Shown here in pieces: positions 8,636 to 18,243 of a stretch of 64,000 nucleotides of DNA (position 1 is its first letter; each line of letters opens with the position of its first letter). The stretch comes from Bacteroidota bacterium (GTDB taxonomy: Bacteria > Bacteroidota > Bacteroidia > B-17B0 > Aurantibacillaceae), in NCBI GenBank assembly GCA_005787585.1, contig SYAL01000002.1, forward strand, positions 33,238-97,237, given 5' to 3'. A model generated the notes under the pieces. It saw only the letters and a list, made by a program, of their open reading frames with translations. It was not told the DNA's origin and did not search any database. The translations under genes and the position numbers were made by a program.

Positions 8636-11600
8636 TTATTTAGTAACAATTAATTTCGCTACACGTTTGAGGCCAGATGAACCATTAATATTTACAATAT
8701 AGATACCTGCAGTTAATTCGTTTGTATCAAACATATAATTAATCTGTGTTGTATTTAATTTTCCTAAATTATCAGATTTAACAACACGACCATTAATATC
8801 TATAATATTTATAAAAGCAGTTTCGTCGTAAGACCCATTGAACTTAACATAAACAATACCATTAGATGGGTTTGGAAATAAACTCATGTTATTTTCAATT
8901 TTAGACTTTTCAAGTTCCATTTCAGAAACAGTAAATGGTTTAAAGAATTTATTATTAAACCATACACCTCGACCATTTGTTGCCACATATATTTGTCCTG
9001 AATTATAACAATCCCATTGATTTAACACTTGCTGTTTGATATCAAAAATTTGAACATTTGGTAATTGATTATTATTTGCTTTTTCCCATACTGGTGATGG
9101 TTGGGTTATATCATTGGTATAAAAAATACCATTATCGGTACCAATAAACATTTTTCGGTTATCATCTTTTTCAAGTAAAGAACAATATGTAACAACGCTT
9201 GCTGTTGATAAACCTGTTCCGTTTTTTGAAACGAAATTAATATTTGAAAAATTGGATTTTCTAATGTCTTTTGAACTGTAACTTACTATTGTTCCAGTAG
9301 GATCAGCAAATGTTATAGCCATTAAAGAATCATCTTTTGTAATGCTAATACTTGTTATTGGTTTAGTAAAACTACCTAAAAGAGTCGTTCTGTATGGAGA
9401 AAGTCTGTTTGTGTCACTTGTGTTTGTAAAAGGATATTTAAAAATATCGGTACTTAGCTTACCAGAATAACTAGTTGGTGATAAATCCATGATCGAGTTA
9501 ATATTTGAAACTCGATAGAGTTTATAATCATCGGTAGCATAATATAATTCTGAACCGCCTTTGCTCCATTCAATCAAAGTGGGTTTACCAGGAATTGCAA
9601 TTGTAGAAAAAGTAGAATTTCCTTGAGCATCACTTGTTAAACAACCAGACTGACTAACTCTAACAAAATTTAATGGGTCATTTAAATTTAATGGGGCTTT
9701 TGAAACAACTATGGCATTTGAATTAGCAGCATTAGTTGTAATACCAGTCATATTTAGTCCAATAGCAATTCTTGCAGACAATATAGTTGGAATTTTAACT
9801 ATGGGGTTTTTTATACTAAATGGAACTTTTGAACTTCCTACAACACTAGAAGTATTAACTGGTTTAATAAACGTGGCAGAAGTATTTGATGCCAATAATG
9901 TATTTGAGCTAATACCCTGAGCAGTAAATGAATTTACACCGTTATAAGATACCGTAAATATTGGTGAGGACTGTGAAATGTTACCTGGATTTAAAACGTA
10001 AGTGCTTGTTGCAACTGTAATTGTAGTTTCTACAGCAGCAAGAGTACCGGACCCAGTTTGAGTTATTGTATAAGTAGTTAAAACTGTTGGTGTAACTATA
10101 AATACAGAAGTTGTTTGAGTTATATTACCTGGCATTAAATTATAGGTGGGATTAATAATAGCAGTATTTGTTATAGCTGAAATTGAATAATTAATTATTG
10201 GAGCTGAAAAATTATAATTACCTGTCGGAATAATAGTATAAGATCCGATGCCAATTGGTGTAATTGTAAAAACAGGATTCGATTGAGAAATTGCACCAGG
10301 ATTTAAAACATAAGTTGGATTTGAAACAGCAGAATTTGTTATAGCTGAAACAGAATAAGATTGTCTAGAGCCTTGGAGATCCCATTTTAAGGGAACTGTT
10401 AGTTTACTTGAATATTTAAGAACTTTAGTTGAGATACTATTGTCAGTTATTTTAATTGAATCCCCAACATTATACCTATAAAATATGGTTGCAAATACTC
10501 TATAATAAGCAGCTGGATCGGAAACAACAACGTTTGAACCTGTGCTTCCCACTGGGTAAGATGAGGTTGTTTTGGAAGCAAACGGGGGCGAATTAAATGT
10601 TATACTTATATTATCAGACAATGTTACCGCATTTAATGTAACACCAGCAGCACTCATAGGACCAGTAGTTGATGTAATAGCAGGAACAACTATTGAACCC
10701 GATGGGACTGAATTTGATATTTTTATACAAATATCTTTCTTGTCTGAGGTATTAAAGACTGTTGGGCAATTTGCAAATGAAGCAATTGGAAGAACTACTG
10801 TACCGGTTCTTATTACTAAACTATCAATAATAGCATATTTACTTGGCCTAACTGCTGAAAATGCAAAAGATGTTTGTGTTGTTAAGGTAGATAATCCTAT
10901 CATAGAAGCTTGAAGTCGAAGTGAATCGTTATAAAAAACTAACGAATCAGGTGTTTTTTTGAGTTGACCATAATTTTCCCAAAATTTGAATGGGGATCCA
11001 GCTAAAGTATATGTGGAATTTGAAAACCCCGAACTAGATGGTGCAATAACTGACAATGCCCCAGAAAATACATTAACATCAACAATATTTGGATCAGATG
11101 ATTTTATGTTCGAACTTCTATAAATACCTCCGTTACTATTAGAGAATAAAGCTACTCCAGGTAATATTTTAGAGAAATCAGAATTATAAACATCTCCTCC
11201 CAAATAATTTGTTTCTTGAGTTGCTAACGGGTAATTACCGCTAAAATATGTTAAGCCATTTCCACCTGTGCCACCTATAAAACCAGAAAATGGGGTTACA
11301 GTAGAACCATTCGCAGTGGCATTTGTATTTGATGCCAATGGAAATGTTTCAATACTTACAGAATTAAATTGACCTGTGATAAGCCCTTTGTAAAATGGCT
11401 GAAAAGTAGGGGGAAGAAATGATTGTTGTGAGGAACCCTCCATATCAATAGACCGATAAATACCGGCATCAGTAACAATATAAAATTTAGAAGGTGTACC
11501 TGTCACGATTTTGATATCATGAATATTTTGACGTAGGTAAAAAGGTGTATTAATTGCAAAAGGATTACCAATTTGAGACCATGTGCCTATCGGTGAATTA

Positions 11601-12664
11601 TCCGAACCAATTGTCATATTTCTGGTAAACGAATATAATTTATATCCTCCAAAAAATAATTTATTAGAATTAGTATGGCTAACTAATAATACTTGAGAAA
11701 AATCTCCGCTAGCTACTGTTGAGCCATTAGATAAAGGATCTAATTGAGAAGACCCCTGCAAAATAAGGCCCCAAGTTAATCCAGAGTTATATGATACAAA
11801 TAAACCTTGTAATGAAGCAGAATTTCCGATTGGATAGTTGTATTTTTTAGAACAAGATGCATAAATAACATTATTATTTGATGGAGCAATTGCTAATTCA
11901 ATACGGCCATAATTTGAGTCGGAAAGTACAGAAGAGATTGGTGTAATATCAGAAAAATTAGTTAAAGAATTATCAGACGATTTGTATATTTTAGAAGATA
12001 TGTTAGTAAATGGTGCTGTACCTTTTTCACTTCCAATAGAACAATATAAAATGCCTGCATTATCAAATTTTACATCTATGCCGTAAGTAAGATTTACTGT
12101 TGCAGTTATCCCAGCGGCAGGAGTAAAACTAGAACCACTATTTGTAGAAATTAATATCCCTTTATTTGTTGCTAATACAATAATTGCTGAATTGCTTGGA
12201 TGACAAGCTATTCGATTAATTACAGAACCAACTATAGAGCTATCTTGAACTTTGGTTAAAGAAAATGAACCTGCTGAACCTAATAGTTTATATAAACCTG
12301 TCCCTTTTTGGGCTTTTGCAATTTTATCGGGTCTTAAAAATCCCTCACCTGTAGCTACGTATATTAATCCATCTGATGCCTGAGAGATATAACTAATATT
12401 TCTTATAGTACCTTGATCATTTAAAGGCTCCCAGTTTGATCCGGCATCAATAGTTCTGAATAATCCACTTGAAGCGCTACCTAAATAAATGGTTTTACCA
12501 GTCACATCCAGCTTATCAATAATAATATTACGAGCTCTACCAGCTGAATAAATTGGGCCAGCAGGACTCCAATCAAAATTTTGAGCATTAACAAAACTGA
12601 TTAAACCAGTTAAAACAATTAATACAATTACTTTTACTGTTTTTTTTGAAATAGATATTATCAT
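8636..12664 (-). CDS. giant secreted beta-propeller protein with T9SS C-terminal sorting domain
   Basis: About 1342 residues from the ATG at 12664. A longer frame starting at TTG 12697 exists, but the ATG gives a proper signal peptide (basic start, hydrophobic core, FVNA-Q). The N-terminal half holds BNR/sortilin-type beta-propeller blades such as GSASSGLFRTIDAGSNWEPL and GLFVSYNSGLTWG. The middle contains a Ser/Thr/Asn-rich region with tandem repeats (9890-10360). A further propeller-like part follows (GTDNGIFYTND, IYVATNGRGVW). The last roughly 80 residues are a T9SS type A sorting domain: LFPNPSNG, IIDINGRVV, LTAGIYIVNI and KLIVTK. The protein should be exported by T9SS to the cell surface or medium. 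Function beyond adhesion or binding is unknown. A terminator follows it. Confidence 0.9.
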   Translation of the reverse strand: MIISISKKTVKVIVLIVLTGLISFVNAQNFDWSPAGPIYSAGRARNIIIDKLDVTGKTIYLGSASSGLFRTIDAGSNWEPLNDQGTIRNISYISQASDGLIYVATGEGFLRPDKIAKAQKGTGLYKLLGSAGSFSLTKVQDSSIVGSVINRIACHPSNSAIIVLATNKGILISTNSGSSFTPAAGITATVNLTYGIDVKFDNAGILYCSIGSEKGTAPFTNISSKIYKSSDNSLTNFSDITPISSVLSDSNYGRIELAIAPSNNNVIYASCSKKYNYPIGNSASLQGLFVSYNSGLTWGLILQGSSQLDPLSNGSTVASGDFSQVLLVSHTNSNKLFFGGYKLYSFTRNMTIGSDNSPIGTWSQIGNPFAINTPFYLRQNIHDIKIVTGTPSKFYIVTDAGIYRSIDMEGSSQQSFLPPTFQPFYKGLITGQFNSVSIETFPLASNTNATANGSTVTPFSGFIGGTGGNGLTYFSGNYPLATQETNYLGGDVYNSDFSKILPGVALFSNSNGGIYRSSNIKSSDPNIVDVNVFSGALSVIAPSSSGFSNSTYTLAGSPFKFWENYGQLKKTPDSLVFYNDSLRLQASMIGLSTLTTQTSFAFSAVRPSKYAIIDSLVIRTGTVVLPIASFANCPTVFNTSDKKDICIKISNSVPSGSIVVPAITSTTGPMSAAGVTLNAVTLSDNISITFNSPPFASKTTSSYPVGSTGSNVVVSDPAAYYRVFATIFYRYNVGDSIKITDNSISTKVLKYSSKLTVPLKWDLQGSRQSYSVSAITNSAVSNPTYVLNPGAISQSNPVFTITPIGIGSYTIIPTGNYNFSAPIINYSISAITNTAIINPTYNLMPGNITQTTSVFIVTPTVLTTYTITQTGSGTLAAVETTITVATSTYVLNPGNISQSSPIFTVSYNGVNSFTAQGISSNTLLASNTSATFIKPVNTSSVVGSSKVPFSIKNPIVKIPTILSARIAIGLNMTGITTNAANSNAIVVSKAPLNLNDPLNFVRVSQSGCLTSDAQGNSTFSTIAIPGKPTLIEWSKGGSELYYATDDYKLYRVSNINSIMDLSPTSYSGKLSTDIFKYPFTNTSDTNRLSPYRTTLLGSFTKPITSISITKDDSLMAITFADPTGTIVSYSSKDIRKSNFSNINFVSKNGTGLSTASVVTYCSLLEKDDNRKMFIGTDNGIFYTNDITQPSPVWEKANNNQLPNVQIFDIKQQVLNQWDCYNSGQIYVATNGRGVWFNNKFFKPFTVSEMELEKSKIENNMSLFPNPSNGIVYVKFNGSYDETAFINIIDINGRVVKSDNLGKLNTTQINYMFDTNELTAGIYIVNINGSSGLKRVAKLIVTK
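9890..10360 (-). repeat. in-frame tandem repeat within the propeller protein
   Basis: Two units of 56 residues (168 bases) begin at 10360 and 10192. They share SAITN, NPTY, a PG-I-Q core, a TP or SP step and a Y-T-I ending. A third, partial copy follows, with its TYVLNPGNISQSSP core at about 9984-10003 (144 bases on). DNA identity is still visible, for example a shared 16-base block TTTGTTATAGCTGAAA in units 1 and 2. The repeats lie between two propeller regions and probably form Ig-like or stalk beta-modules. Confidence 0.7.
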
Positions 12665-12689
12665 GCCAAATTGGTATTTAATTATAAAT

Positions 12690-12707
12690 TTAAACAAATT
12701 TGTTTAA
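12690..12707. promoter_or_regulatory. perfect 18-bp palindrome upstream of the T9SS propeller gene
   Basis: TTAAACAAATTTGTTTAA is a perfect inverted repeat with no spacer, 25 bases upstream of the chosen start codon. It could be an operator for a dimeric regulator. In such an AT-rich gap it may also be chance. Confidence 0.3.
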
Positions 12708-12840
12708 TTTAATTCAAAAATCAAAATCTAATTATAATAAATTTGATAAATAATTTATTAAAAATTAAACAAGAATTTATTTTAAAATAAAAAAACTCGT
12801 CTTTAATATAAACGATCAGTATAAAAAAATTAAGTTAAAA

Positions 12841-13260
12841 TTAAAACCGCTCTAGTTGAGAAAAAAAGAAATTTGATTCTATTTTTGCGTTTTCGTCACT
12901 ATCACTTCCGTGAACAGCATTAGCTGCGATTGATTTAGCGAATAATTTTCTGATAGTTCCTTCATCTGCTTTACTTGGATCGGTAGCTCCAATAAGTTGT
13001 CTATAATCTAATACAGCATTTTCTTTCGACAGAATTGCAGCAACTATTGGGCCGCTGCTCATATATTCAATTAATTCGCCGTAAAAAGGTCTATCTTTGT
13101 GAACTTCATAAAACTGACCTGCTTGTTTTTTTGTTAAACAAACGTATTTCATGGCTAAGATTTTAAAACCTGCTTTGTTAATCATCGCTAAAATAGGACC
13201 AATGCAATTTGCTTCAACAGCATCTGGTTTAATCATTGTAAAAGATATATTACCTGTCAT
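12841..13260 (-). CDS. ndk: nucleoside diphosphate kinase
   Basis: 139 residues, the normal length. Ndk transfers the gamma-phosphate of ATP to NDPs through a phospho-histidine. The active-site His is H117 in NAVHGSDS, and the nucleotide-binding TMIKPDAV motif is at the N-terminus. The family's RPFYGELI segment follows at about residue 57. Cytosolic. It is divergent from ribonuclease Z across a 183-base gap that contains no other feature I can support. Confidence 0.97.
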   Translation of the reverse strand: MTGNISFTMIKPDAVEANCIGPILAMINKAGFKILAMKYVCLTKKQAGQFYEVHKDRPFYGELIEYMSSGPIVAAILSKENAVLDYRQLIGATDPSKADEGTIRKLFAKSIAANAVHGSDSDENAKIESNFFFSQLERF

Positions 13261-13443
13261 TTTTTAAAATTTGGAGTCTAAAAGTACTAAAAAATCTAGT
13301 TTTATGCAATTAAAATAGAAAAGTCGTGCTTCGAATTCATCTTTTTAATAAGTTGTTTCCGGAAATTTTACATTTAAATTTAATAGTTTTGATGGCTTTT
13401 GGATTGTAAAATATAAATTTAGCAAAAAATATTTATTAAAAAA

Positions 13444-14364
13444 ATGAGCAAAACTTCTTTTGAACTTACGATACTAGGATCATCTTCGGCTAGCCCAACC
13501 TCTTTGAAAAGTTCAAGTGCTCAATTACTGAATATAGCTGAACGTTATTTTTTAATAGATTGTGGCGAGGGCACTCAGATTCAATTACGCAGATTTAAAG
13601 CTAAATTTCAATCAATAGATCACATTTTTATTTCACATTTACATGGTGATCATTTTTTTGGATTGCCAGGCTTATTGAGCAGTATGAATCTTTTAGGAAG
13701 AAAACAAACTTTAACTATTTATGGTCCAGAAAACTTAAAAAGCATTATTGAAGCAATTAATAAAGTTTCTGAAACAAGACTTAATTTTTCTATTAATTGG
13801 ATTGTTACAAAAAACAAGGGTTTGAACTTGCTGTTTGAAGACAAAAAAATAGAAGTTTATTCATTTCCATTAAAACACAGAATTTTTTGTACTGGATTTT
13901 TGTTTAAAGAAAAGCCTTTACCCAGAAAAATAGACAAATATTTACTAGAAAAATTAAATATTTCAGTAGCAGATATTTTATTATTAAAAAATGGTTTAAA
14001 TATAACTAATCAAGAAGGTCAAACCATTCAAAATAAAGATGTTACCATTGATCCAAATCCTCAAAGATCTTATGCTTATTGCAGTGACACAATCTATAAT
14101 CCAAAATTAAAAGATTTTATATTTGACGTAGATTTATTATACCATGAAAGCACGTTTTTAGAGGAACATGCCTATAGAGCAAGAAAAACCTATCACTCAA
14201 CTGCCAAACAAGCTGCAGAAATCGCTAAAAAAGTGAGTGCAAAACAATTGTTATTAGGTCATTTTTCTGCAAGATATAACAACTTAGATACTTTTTTGAA
14301 TGAAGCTGAACCTATATTTAAAAATTGTATTTTGGCAATAGATGGTAAAAAAATAAAAATTTAA
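13444..14364 (+). CDS. rnz: ribonuclease Z
   Basis: 306 residues, the short-form RNase Z size. This metallo-beta-lactamase-fold endonuclease trims tRNA precursors at the 3' end. The signature zinc motif HLHGDH is at residues 65-70, followed by FFGLPGLL. Further metal ligands are suggested by FPLKHR, YCSDT and LLGHFSARY near the C-terminus. SSSASPT at the N-terminus is typical of the family. It is followed after 34 bases by a response regulator gene that has its own promoter. Confidence 0.95.
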   Translation: MSKTSFELTILGSSSASPTSLKSSSAQLLNIAERYFLIDCGEGTQIQLRRFKAKFQSIDHIFISHLHGDHFFGLPGLLSSMNLLGRKQTLTIYGPENLKSIIEAINKVSETRLNFSINWIVTKNKGLNLLFEDKKIEVYSFPLKHRIFCTGFLFKEKPLPRKIDKYLLEKLNISVADILLLKNGLNITNQEGQTIQNKDVTIDPNPQRSYAYCSDTIYNPKLKDFIFDVDLLYHESTFLEEHAYRARKTYHSTAKQAAEIAKKVSAKQLLLGHFSARYNNLDTFLNEAEPIFKNCILAIDGKKIKI

Positions 14365-14386
14365 TTAAACATTGTAATTTGTTAAT

Positions 14387-14394
14387 TATCTTTG
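14387..14394 (+). promoter_or_regulatory. -7 promoter element TATCTTTG for the response regulator
   Basis: A perfect TAnnTTTG match with only four bases before the ATG at 14399, so initiation would occur at or beside the start codon (leaderless). Confidence 0.6.
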
Positions 14395-14398
14395 CATA

Positions 14399-15067
14399 AT
14401 GATTAAAGTTTTAATAGCTGATAAAAATTTTCTTTCCAGAGTTGGACTAGAACTTTTAGTTGGAGAATTAAAAGGATTTGATTTGGCTCCATCGGTTTGC
14501 GGCGAAAAAGAAGCTTTAATAAATCAGCTTCAAATTTCAAAACCAAATTTATTAATTGCTGATTTTATTTCTTTAGGTATTAGTATTAGTGAATTAAAAT
14601 CTATTTGTAAAAAATATACTAAAACTAAATTTTTAATTATCACCGAATGGCTTTCCAAAAAAGAATCTATTGAAGTTTTAGAAAGTGGAATTATAAGTTT
14701 TTTATTAAAAGAATGCGATAAAATTGAAATTTTAGAAGCTATTAATTCTACTATTAAAGGTGATAAATTTATTTGTGGTAAAATTGTACGATTTTTATCT
14801 GCTTCATCAGAAATAAAAAGTTCAAATTCTTTTATAAAATCACTTTCCTGTGATGGATTTCAAGTAACAAATCGTGAAATTGATATAATTCAAGGTATTG
14901 CAGAGGGATTTTCAAATAAATTAATTGCAGTAAAACTAAATTTAAGTACACATACTGTAAATACTCACCGAAAAAATATTATGTCTAAATTAGGTGTAAA
15001 AAACACAGCGGGGGTTGTAATGTTTGCTATTAAAAATAAACTTCTAGAAACAAATTTTGATTTTTAA
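14399..15067 (+). CDS. NarL/LuxR-family response regulator, orphan
   Basis: 222 residues. The N-terminal receiver domain (about 1-120) keeps the phospho-acceptor Asp55 (LLIADFIS), Thr81 and the conserved Lys in FLLKECDK. The acidic pair near the N-terminus is reduced to one Asp (D8 in LIADKN), where most receivers have two, so phosphorylation may be weakened. The C-terminal GerE helix-turn-helix is clear (VTNREIDIIQGIAEG ... STHTVNTHRKNIMSKLGV). No histidine kinase gene is adjacent. Its 3' end overlaps the convergent gldG by four bases. Targets are unknown. Confidence 0.9.
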   Translation: MIKVLIADKNFLSRVGLELLVGELKGFDLAPSVCGEKEALINQLQISKPNLLIADFISLGISISELKSICKKYTKTKFLIITEWLSKKESIEVLESGIISFLLKECDKIEILEAINSTIKGDKFICGKIVRFLSASSEIKSSNSFIKSLSCDGFQVTNREIDIIQGIAEGFSNKLIAVKLNLSTHTVNTHRKNIMSKLGVKNTAGVVMFAIKNKLLETNFDF

Positions 15068-16800
15068 AAATCTTTTTTTTCTATAAAAGCATACTTTCTT
15101 TTTCGTAAATAAAATTGAATTGTTGCAAAACAAATTATTAATAGAAAAGGTAGCAAGACATTAATTACTTGCCACTTTATTCGGTGTAAATTAATTTTCT
15201 TTTTATCTAATAATCTCAATTTTACTTCACGAGAGCGTAATTGAAGCATTCCTTCATCATCTAATAAATAATTAACACAATTAACCAAAAAAGTTTGATT
15301 GGCAAATGTTTGCTTTGTATATTTATCATATCCAAGAGGAAATAATTCTCCGGTACTTTTTTGAAAATCATTTCGAGCAACATCACCGTCAGCTACAACA
15401 ATCATTTTGGTTAATTTACCTTTATCAATATATTTAAAATTAGAGTCGTTAAGAATTATTGACGGTAAGCGATACTCGACAAAACTACTAAAACATCCTT
15501 CTAATAAACAAGCAACAGGCTGATAAGAATTGATAAATTGAGACTCTTTAATTTGCATTTGAACCATCCCCAAATAAATTCTGACTGGAGCCGGAATTGT
15601 TTTTGAATATCTAGATGACTTTAACAATATCGTTTTTTTTATTCCTTTAGCAGAGGCAATAGTATCAAGTGTGCTTAAAAAATCAAACTTAATCAAATCT
15701 AAATTTTTAACTATAGGATGATTATTATCAGGAAGAATAAGCGGATTATAAAGCCAGGGAAACATTTTAATATTAGCCTCACCTTTTTTAAATCCAATAT
15801 TGATTGGAATACTGGCACATTGAAGATCTTGAACCATCACTGGATTTAATCTTATACCATATTTAAAGAGCATATCTTCTAAATTTAAATCACGATTAAT
15901 GCCTATGGTAAATCCCTTGTAACGTAATGAATCTAAATTTGTAGAAAGAGGGTCGATTAACCACAAAACTTTGCCACCTCGCATAATAAATTGATCAATT
16001 ACAAATTTTTCTTTATCCGTAAAAGCTGAATCTGGCTGAGAAATCACAATGGCATCACTTCCTTTTAGAGCAGTTAATTCATAACCCTTTGCTATTTTGG
16101 TTTGATTAACCAAATAATATTCTGATAAGGCTTTCATAAATTGATATTGATGCACTGTATCAATTTCATTATGACCTTGTATAAAAGTTACTTGTTGTTT
16201 TTTGTTGCGCTGTAATTTCCGAATGGCATTGGTTAAACTATATTCTAACTCTTGAACACTATTATTAATAGATTCTTCGGGCGATATTCCAACTTGTCTT
16301 TTAAAAATTTGCCAAACAGTTTCTTTACCCTTATAACTTAAAATAGCTCCTGGCCAGATAACAGACTCTGTTGTTTTTTCTTTTCCCTTATCAACAATTT
16401 GTTCTGGTATAATTCCTTTATCATACAATTGTTTTTCTAAATTTAAACTCTCCTCTTTAGTTAAATCATTTCCTGGAAAAATAAAATCATATTGAATTTG
16501 ATTATCTGAGTATGCTCTAAATTCGTCTAAAATTTCTTTTGCTTCATTTCTTAATCTTGTGAAACTCGGGTTAAAATCTCCCTGTAAATAAACCTTTAAA
16601 TAAATTTCATCGTCTATATTTTTTAGTAATTTTTTAGTAGATTCTGCAAGAGTATATCTTTTTTCAGTTGTTAAATCAATGCGAGTAAAATAAAAAGAAG
16701 CTATAAAATTAAATAAAATAATTATCGCTATCATCACTAAAAAAGAAGATAAATCTCTGCGTTTGTTAATCGATTTTATTTGCTCATTATTATTTACCAT
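15064..16800 (-). CDS. gldG: gliding-motility ABC transporter component GldG
   Basis: 578 residues. An N-terminal transmembrane helix (about 18-36) precedes a long extracytoplasmic part containing the GldG/DUF4350-type domain (VTFIQGHNEID, KVLWLIDPLS, MIVVADGDVARND). A C-terminal helix and a basic tail follow. Its start overlaps gldF by seven bases, indicating one operon with translational coupling. In Flavobacterium johnsoniae GldA (ATPase), GldF and GldG are thought to form an ABC transporter needed for gliding. The ATPase gldA is not in this window. Many non-gliding Bacteroidota also keep gldFG. Confidence 0.92.
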   Translation of the reverse strand: MVNNNEQIKSINKRRDLSSFLVMIAIIILFNFIASFYFTRIDLTTEKRYTLAESTKKLLKNIDDEIYLKVYLQGDFNPSFTRLRNEAKEILDEFRAYSDNQIQYDFIFPGNDLTKEESLNLEKQLYDKGIIPEQIVDKGKEKTTESVIWPGAILSYKGKETVWQIFKRQVGISPEESINNSVQELEYSLTNAIRKLQRNKKQQVTFIQGHNEIDTVHQYQFMKALSEYYLVNQTKIAKGYELTALKGSDAIVISQPDSAFTDKEKFVIDQFIMRGGKVLWLIDPLSTNLDSLRYKGFTIGINRDLNLEDMLFKYGIRLNPVMVQDLQCASIPINIGFKKGEANIKMFPWLYNPLILPDNNHPIVKNLDLIKFDFLSTLDTIASAKGIKKTILLKSSRYSKTIPAPVRIYLGMVQMQIKESQFINSYQPVACLLEGCFSSFVEYRLPSIILNDSNFKYIDKGKLTKMIVVADGDVARNDFQKSTGELFPLGYDKYTKQTFANQTFLVNCVNYLLDDEGMLQLRSREVKLRLLDKKKINLHRIKWQVINVLLPFLLIICFATIQFYLRKRKYAFIEKKDF

Positions 16801-17534
16801 TTTCTTCTTTGTAAGATTAATTTGGTAAACAAAATAAAAAAAACAATGACACTTATAAAATAAATAGCATCTCGTGAATCAATTACTCCCCTACTCATAC
16901 TTACATAGTGAGAATTTAGCCCTAAACTTTTTAATAAAGCATCATATTTTCCGAAAACATTACTTTGAGCTATAAAATCAAACCCGATATAACAAAAAAA
17001 GCAAAGTAACAATGCAATTATAAAAGCTATAACTTGATTATCGGCAATAGAAGATGAAAAAACACCAATGGCAACAAAAGCTGCTCCCAAAAAAAATAAA
17101 CCGATGTATGAGCCCCACATGCCACCAGTATCAATATTGCCTTTGGGTAAACCTAAAACATGAACACTATAGTAATAAATAATTGTAGGTAATAATGAAA
17201 ATAATAATAAGGTAAATCCAGCAAAATATTTTGCCAATATTATTTGTAAATCAGTTAAAGGGCGAGTTAAAAGGAGTTCGAAAGTTCCTGTTTTTATTTC
17301 TTCGGAAAAAGATCTCATTGTAATTGCAGGAATTAAGAATAAGTATACCCATGGAGCAATTAAAAATAAAGAATCAATATTTGCAAAGCCATTATCTAAA
17401 ATATTAGAACCACCACTTTCGGATGGAATAATCCACATAAAAATACCGATTAACGAAATAAAAACACCGATGGCAATATAGCCAATTAGTGAACTTAAAA
17501 AGCTTCTAATTTCTTTTAAAAAAAGAGTAAACAT
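16794..17534 (-). CDS. gldF: gliding-motility ABC permease GldF
   Basis: 246 residues with about six hydrophobic helices in the ABC-2 permease arrangement. It starts MFTLFLKEIRSFLSSLIGY and includes the family segment MRSFSEEIKTGTFELLLTRPLTD. It should form the membrane channel of the GldAFG transporter. It is first in a gldF-gldG operon with overlapping ends. The 168 bases upstream hold no clear -7 box, only a weak imperfect inverted repeat around 17629-17644 that may belong to the divergent thioredoxin gene. Confidence 0.92.
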   Translation of the reverse strand: MFTLFLKEIRSFLSSLIGYIAIGVFISLIGIFMWIIPSESGGSNILDNGFANIDSLFLIAPWVYLFLIPAITMRSFSEEIKTGTFELLLTRPLTDLQIILAKYFAGFTLLLFSLLPTIIYYYSVHVLGLPKGNIDTGGMWGSYIGLFFLGAAFVAIGVFSSSIADNQVIAFIIALLLCFFCYIGFDFIAQSNVFGKYDALLKSLGLNSHYVSMSRGVIDSRDAIYFISVIVFFILFTKLILQRRKW

Positions 17535-17702
17535 TTAAAGTAAAATTACATTTTTATCTATATTATTAAAAAAAATTATTCAAACAATTTATCTTCGTTA
17601 AAAATTTTATCTTATTTAATATAATAGGTGCGAATCTATTCGTAATTTTAAACTTTATTCAACAAAAATTGTAAATCAATTAACCATCTGCTACAAATTA
17701 CT

Positions 17703-18194
17703 ATGAACAAAAAATGGTTTTTTCCAATATTACTCTTAATTGTTTTATTAATTTCTTTTTTTATTTACAACAAATATCATGTTGCACCTCACATAAAATT
17801 TAATAATTTAAATTTAGTTGATTCAAATAACCAACCTAAAAATTTAGAATTATACAAAGGAAAAAAACTCTTGATTTGTTTTAGTGCTTCATGGTGCCCA
17901 AATTGTATTGAAGAATTGGATGTACTAAAATCAATTAAAACTAAAGAATTAGCTGATGTTGAAGTAATTGTAATAAGCGACGAATCGATAACTAAAATAA
18001 ATGAATTTAAATTAAAAAGAGACTTACCTTTTACTTTTTTAAAAATGAATACTACTTTTTCATCAATAGGAATCAACTCTATCCCAACTTCTTACATTAT
18101 CAATAAAAAATTTGAAGTGATGCATGAAAGTACTGGTTATTTAAATTGGAAAAACCCCTCTACCTGCCAACACCTCAAAAAATTGATGGAATAA
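17703..18194 (+). CDS. membrane-anchored TlpA/ResA-like thioredoxin
   Basis: 163 residues. A single N-terminal hydrophobic segment (about 4-22) acts as signal or anchor. It is followed by a thioredoxin fold with the redox motif WCPNC (Cys65 and Cys68) and the cis-Pro region INSIPTSYIIN. It should act in the periplasm as a disulfide reductase or oxidase, for example in cytochrome c maturation or repair. No cytochrome genes are nearby. It is divergent from gldF and followed by uvrA after 49 bases. Confidence 0.88.
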   Translation: MNKKWFFPILLLIVLLISFFIYNKYHVAPHIKFNNLNLVDSNNQPKNLELYKGKKLLICFSASWCPNCIEELDVLKSIKTKELADVEVIVISDESITKINEFKLKRDLPFTFLKMNTTFSSIGINSIPTSYIINKKFEVMHESTGYLNWKNPSTCQHLKKLME

Positions 18195-18243
18195 CTAACA
18201 AGAATTTAAATTATATTCCATAAAATATAGCTCCTATAAATTA

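Noticed and set aside
10572..10913. 113-codon plus-strand frame inside the propeller gene
   Set aside because: It is a shadow of the real minus-strand coding frame, which has a signal peptide and a sorting domain.
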